This document shows, piece by piece, positions 62,001 to 64,000 of a DNA stretch of 64,000 nt (within the stretch, counting starts at the first letter, position 1; the number at the start of each line of letters is the position of its first letter). Both the position numbers and the translations under genes were made by a program. Under the pieces are notes generated by a model. It ran no database searches. It saw only the letters and a program-made list of their open reading frames with translations, and was not told where the DNA came from. Source of the DNA: Marisa cornuarietis (Eukaryota; Mollusca; Gastropoda; Architaenioglossa; Ampullariidae); NCBI GenBank assembly GCA_004794655.1, contig SMMW01000554.1, forward strand, positions 11,363,501-11,427,500. The letters run 5' to 3'.

Positions 62001-63885
62001 GAATACAGGAATGTATGAAGGTACAATGTCATTTTAAAAAAAGCAACAAAAAATACCCTTTGTACATCTGTATGTGCTTTGATGATTCCAGTTATCACTT
62101 GCATTATCAACCACTACTACCTTACTTTTAAAGAAAGCCAACCTCAACTCTAATAACTTCAAAAACTATTTCCCTGTTTCCAATCTCCTTTTTCTGTCCA
62201 AAGTGCTTGAAAAGGTTGTGCTGTTCTAGCTCATGAACCATTTCTCAAGCCATAATCTATTTGAACACTTTCCGTGTCTGTGAGAATCATTCAAATGAGA
62301 CCGCGTTGCTTGCAGATGACTTGCTTTGTGAATGTCTGTTTCCAACATGGATCACACCTCCTTACTGTCAATGTTCACTGCAATTGATACACTTGACCAC
62401 GACAAGCTTCTCCAGAGCCTTCATGTTACTTTTATTCTCTCTGGCACTGCTTTGAAACGGTTCCATTCCTGCCTGACTGATTGGATCTAGTCTGTGGTAG
62501 TTGTAGACAACACATCTCTGCCTACTCTTTTGAAGTGCAGTGTGCCTCAAGGCTCTGTTCTTAGGCTTCTTTTATTCACAGTGTAAATCAGACCACTTGG
62601 TTCCATGATCCACCCCCCTGGACCTGCAGTATGATCTGTATGCTGATGATATACAGATGCTAGCAATTGAAATTGAATGACAATAAAACTGAGATCCTTC
62701 CAATAGCCTCTACAAATAAACTGAAATGTGTGTCATCCTCTACTACCTTTATTTACTTTAGAGTCAGCATCTTTCTCTCCCAGCCTGACCTACATTTTGG
62801 TGTTACCTTTACCACATCATTATCTCTTAACTCTCACATCAATGCAGTCTGTAAGATCATCTTCCTTGGGCTTTGAAGCATTAGTCAAAAATCTCATGTC
62901 TGCTTTTCAGTTTTCTTATCTAGATCCTGCAACTCTCTATTCATCGATCTCCCTATCTGCTTACTGGAGAAACTTCAGAGGGCTCAGAATAATTACAAGA
63001 TTGCCACACTGTGCTACTACTGTCTTCTTGGTATGCTGCAGCATACCTGTCTGAGCTACTGACGCCCTACAATCCAAGTTGGTCTCTTTGATCTGATGGT
63101 GTTGCCCTCCTCTCTCATATGCTCCTTTTCCTTCTCAGGCCCCACTGTTTGGAATTCTGGGCAGAGAAAGAATCGGTGGCCCCTTCGCCTGTCATTATGG
63201 CAGGACGTTATAATACTAAATATAACTTACTGCTCCAACTCTAGCAACATTAGTAAATACAGCATACTAATTAACAAGAAACACAATGTTCTTCAGCCAC
63301 ATTGCCATCAGCTGTGTTGTCATTTTCTCTTTCTGTTTTAGATTCAATATATATTGGCATGGCGGCCCCTGGGATTCGGTGGTCCTGTGCAGGTCCACAG
63401 TTTGCATATGCCTAAGGCCACCCCTGTTTAAGCCTTCAGTCTTATAATAATTAAACCTGACCTAACCCTTTCATGCATAAATAATGTCTATATCCATGTG
63501 GCTATTTTCAAAGATTTAAAAAAACTTCTTCTGAACACATAAACGCAACAAAGGCACAAAAAATATAAATGGCAATTTAGTGTATCGTGAAACACCTGTT
63601 CAGCAAGACAGCCCAGATGAGTAACTGCTTGTAAGGTCGTTTGAACTGCTCAGCTTCCTCTTCTGGTTCAGTGTCAGTCTCAATTAAACGCCTGCTTCGA
63701 AATGACTTGACTGTGTCATGTCTTAAAATATTACGTTTTGGAATTCTTTTAGCATTTGGTGTGAGCTTGTCATCATCATAGCGATCCAGAAGTGTGATAA
63801 GAAATACTTCAATGTCTAGTAGTCCAAAGTCATTCTGACGAGTACGACGTTTCAGAATGACATACAGGAAATGGTGCTTGGGAAT
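55555..63885 (-). CDS. TRPM: TRPM-family cation channel, partial (5' end outside window), 13 exons
   Basis: Tetrameric plasma- or endomembrane cation channel subunit. Exons: 63596-63885, 61831-61974, 61561-61702, 61136-61213, 60729-60866, 60278-60406, 59550-59795, 58691-58865, 58064-58220, 57562-57740, 57267-57399, 56399-56654, 55555-56091; phases are consistent throughout, 868 codons including the stop. Order of domains: end of the TRPM homology region (RPYKQLLIWAVLLNR, FFWEMGEEP), ankyrin-like helices, pre-S1 (KIFVFFTSPIT), S1-S6, pore (LFGELFLDEFQ), S6 (VNVLLLNLLIAIF), TRP helix (IWKFQMYFLVMEFQTR then LPPPISI), coiled coil, basic Lys-rich tail, stop. Pre-S1, S2 and S5 residues resemble the TRPM2/8 branch more than TRPM1/3, but no NUDT9-H domain follows. 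Subtype is uncertain; family is secure. Confidence 0.95.
56399..56654 (-). CDS. TRPM: TRPM exon: C-terminal linker
   Basis: 256 nt, acceptor CTTCCCAG, donor CTT|GTGAGC. A short heptad-like stretch (VDLLNKQIEDRHIEDD) is followed by a charged, low-complexity linker (…PEELWLKSQLPKELIPDAK…). No NUDT9-H residues are visible. Confidence 0.85.
56830..57185. mobile_element. GC-rich block in a TRPM intron, possible solo LTR
   Basis: Differs sharply from the AT-rich intron around it. On the plus strand it begins TGTGTAG, has a TATAAGGG box near 56995, ATTAAA near 57114 and ends …TTGACACA, the order TG…TATA…polyA…CA of an LTR. No clear target-site duplication and no internal domain. Could also be another repeat class. 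Confidence 0.4.
57267..57399 (-). CDS. TRPM: TRPM exon: start of C-terminal helices
   Basis: 133 nt, acceptor TTTGTAG, donor GTTTGT (non-consensus). Encodes EQYQQRQLEYLALFEKEMMA, NYLRRVKSESMDSVQVKF; matches the E-x-x…F-E-x-x-x-x-x-x-Y region after the TRP helix in TRPM proteins. Confidence 0.88.
57562..57740 (-). CDS. TRPM: TRPM exon: TRP helix
   Basis: 179 nt. Encodes FETVEKNAVEIWKFQMYFLV, MEFQTRVKLPPPISI. The TRP helix consensus W-K-[FY]-Q-R-Y is WKFQMY here, Met replacing Arg. Ends with HG in a basic segment (WRKIISREKQHG). Donor GTAAAG. Confidence 0.93.
58064..58220 (-). CDS. TRPM: TRPM exon: outer pore and S6
   Basis: 157 nt, acceptor TTGTTTCAG, donor GTAAGT. Outer pore loop has two Cys and an NGT sequon (TDNTCTSVLSNGTDL…), then S6 LLGLYLLVVNVLLLNLLIAI, matching LLxLYLLxxNILLLNLLIA. 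Confidence 0.94.
58691..58865 (-). CDS. TRPM: TRPM exon: S5 and pore helix
   Basis: 175 nt. Encodes VEQLIMFLLVLIVFLVAYGV, ASQGLLYHRRIPDW and YYPYFQLFGELFLDEFQ. The S5 V-x-F-G-V-A-x-Q signature appears as VAYGVASQ; the filter FGEL-F-L-D-E mixes the FGxI…DE pattern of TRPM2/4/5 with the GEVF of TRPM1/3. Confidence 0.93.
59550..59795 (-). CDS. TRPM: TRPM exon: S3-S4 and S4-S5 start
   Basis: 246 nt. Encodes KLQDSFTILNWLELVNMVLA (S3), CTNVVIFYIRIIQVYT (S4) and SHLGPKLYMIIRM (S4-S5 linker), matching W-N-x-x-D and L-G-P-K/Y-x-x-M-I-x-x-M of TRPMs. S4 keeps one Arg in the usual R-x-x/H position. Donor GTAAAA. Confidence 0.92.
60278..60406 (-). CDS. TRPM: TRPM exon: S1 and S2
   Basis: 129 nt. Encodes MSYITFLGLYTYMLLVDFQ then EYVLMVWIFCLFVGELHT. 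Matches S1 (…Y-x-x-F-L-x-L-x-x-Y-x-L-x-V-D) and S2 of TRPM2. The donor GTTTGT is non-consensus. Confidence 0.9.
60729..60866 (-). CDS. TRPM: TRPM exon: pre-S1 and hydrophobic segment
   Basis: 138 nt, phase 0 both ends. Encodes VLVTAVFPALIFIMIEF… and KIFVFFTSPITTFAYFT, the K-x-x-x-F-[FY]-x-[AS]-P-[IV]-x-x-F motif that leads into S1 in TRPM channels. Donor GTAAGT. Confidence 0.93.
61136..61213 (-). CDS. TRPM: TRPM exon with GC donor
   Basis: 78 nt, 26 codons: VFVSSAGCQNSINSSWKNGV then LADWRR, matching F-x-[SA]-H-x-x-x-Q…W-x-G-x-L of TRPMs. The frame stays open for only a few more codons, no usable GT donor precedes the stop, and AGG|GCAAGT gives exact phase 0 continuity into the next exon, so this intron appears to be GC-AG. 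Confidence 0.8.
61561..61702 (-). CDS. TRPM: TRPM exon: SPTW-TCLQ helix block
   Basis: 142 nt, acceptor TTTGCAG, donor GTAAAC. Encodes LDECHAKSPDKAIMLVERQ and SPTWSHLTCLQIAAAANDQ, matching the region W-x-x-x-T-C-L-Q-L-A of TRPM2-like proteins. Confidence 0.9.
61831..61974 (-). CDS. TRPM: TRPM exon: FFW-GEE motif
   Basis: 144 nt. Encodes PRLAQFFWEMGEEPITSAL…, the conserved MALFFWxxGEExxxxAL block of the TRPM family. Acceptor TTCCAG, donor GTGAGT. The intron upstream (1.6 kb) hosts a decayed LINE. Confidence 0.92.
62110..63215 (+). mobile_element. Decayed CR1/L2-like LINE inside a TRPM intron, antisense to the gene
   Basis: Plus-strand translation shows YFPVSNLLFLSKVLEKVV (RT block), FTAIDTLDHDKLLQSLHVTF (block A, D kept), SVPQGSVLRLLLFT (block B, GVPQGS), a broken ADD box near 62640-62655 (YADDIQ-like), then HTVLL…YAAAYLSELLTPYNP and LRPHCLEFWAEK (C-terminal P-x-L-W-N-x-L-P-like). 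Frames change repeatedly; it is inactive. It accounts for most of the 1.6 kb intron. Confidence 0.8.
63596..63885 (-). CDS. TRPM: TRPM exon (first in window): end of N-terminal homology region
   Basis: 290 nt, acceptor TTTTCTCAG, donor GTGTTT. Contains RRTRQNDFGLLDIEVFLITL, an acidic stretch (ETDTEPEEEAE) and FKRPYKQLLIWAVLLNR, the hallmark R-x-x-x-x-L-L-x-W-A-V-L-x-N-R of TRPM proteins. Assumed to start in phase 0; upstream exons lie past 64000. Confidence 0.92.
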
Positions 63886-64000
63886 CTGAGAAAACGAAAA
63901 CAGATTGCACAAATAAATAAATTGTATTTTTAATGTGTTATATCCCTAGTTATATCCCAAGTGATAGAGTCAAAGAGACAATGATATATTATAAAACTGC

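Overview
The window looks like nuclear genomic DNA of a marine or freshwater mollusc, most likely a gastropod. It is AT-rich, with spliced genes whose introns are GT-AG (one GC-AG), many long CA/GT, CA-CGCA and GATA microsatellites, tRNA-derived SINEs, short elements ending in (ATT)n, and decayed non-LTR retrotransposons. The organism is inferred from repeat style and protein similarity, not from a species-specific marker. I recognise no bacterial, organellar or plasmid features.

Two protein-coding genes are well supported, both on the minus strand and arranged head to tail. (1) A membrane dipeptidase (DPEP/renal dipeptidase family, peptidase M19) runs from about 49513 down to at least 40405. 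I rebuilt eleven exons whose splice phases all agree (1194 nt, 398 codons). They give a signal peptide, an unusual acidic spacer, then the full M19 barrel with its zinc ligands; the C-terminal exon was not found. The position of the catalytic His152 of the human enzyme holds Trp. (2) A TRPM-family cation channel occupies 63885 down to 55555. Its 5' part lies beyond the right edge. Thirteen exons (2604 nt, 868 codons including stop) cover the end of the N-terminal cytosolic region, the six-helix transmembrane domain with pore, the TRP helix, a coiled coil and a lysine-rich tail that ends without a NUDT9-H or alpha-kinase domain.

Layout: 1-40.4 kb is a gene-poor desert holding microsatellites (including a pure 610 bp GATA tract at 13482-14091), diverged tandem repeats, SINEs, a decayed LINE 3' ORF piece (8.1-8.4 kb) and a decayed Jockey-like LINE with reverse transcriptase and RNase H remains (28.7-30.45 kb, minus). 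40.4-49.5 kb is the dipeptidase gene, with a 70-80 bp unit minisatellite running up to the donor of exon 8 and a decayed duplicate of exon 2 in intron 1. 49.9-52.3 kb, between the two genes, contains remains of two LINEs on the plus strand, one with a nested short element flanked by a 22 bp target-site duplication. 53.6 kb holds a 3 x 48 bp tandem repeat. 55.5-63.9 kb is the TRPM gene; one large intron contains another decayed LINE (62.1-63.2 kb, plus) and another a GC-rich block that may be a solo LTR.

The two genes have no known joint pathway: one is a secreted or GPI-anchored ectopeptidase, the other a membrane cation channel. I see no operon-like coupling. No single undescribed multi-gene system was found. 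The most notable points are the Trp-for-His change in the dipeptidase, the missing chanzyme domain and the TRP-helix Arg-to-Met change in the TRPM, and the repeat structures.
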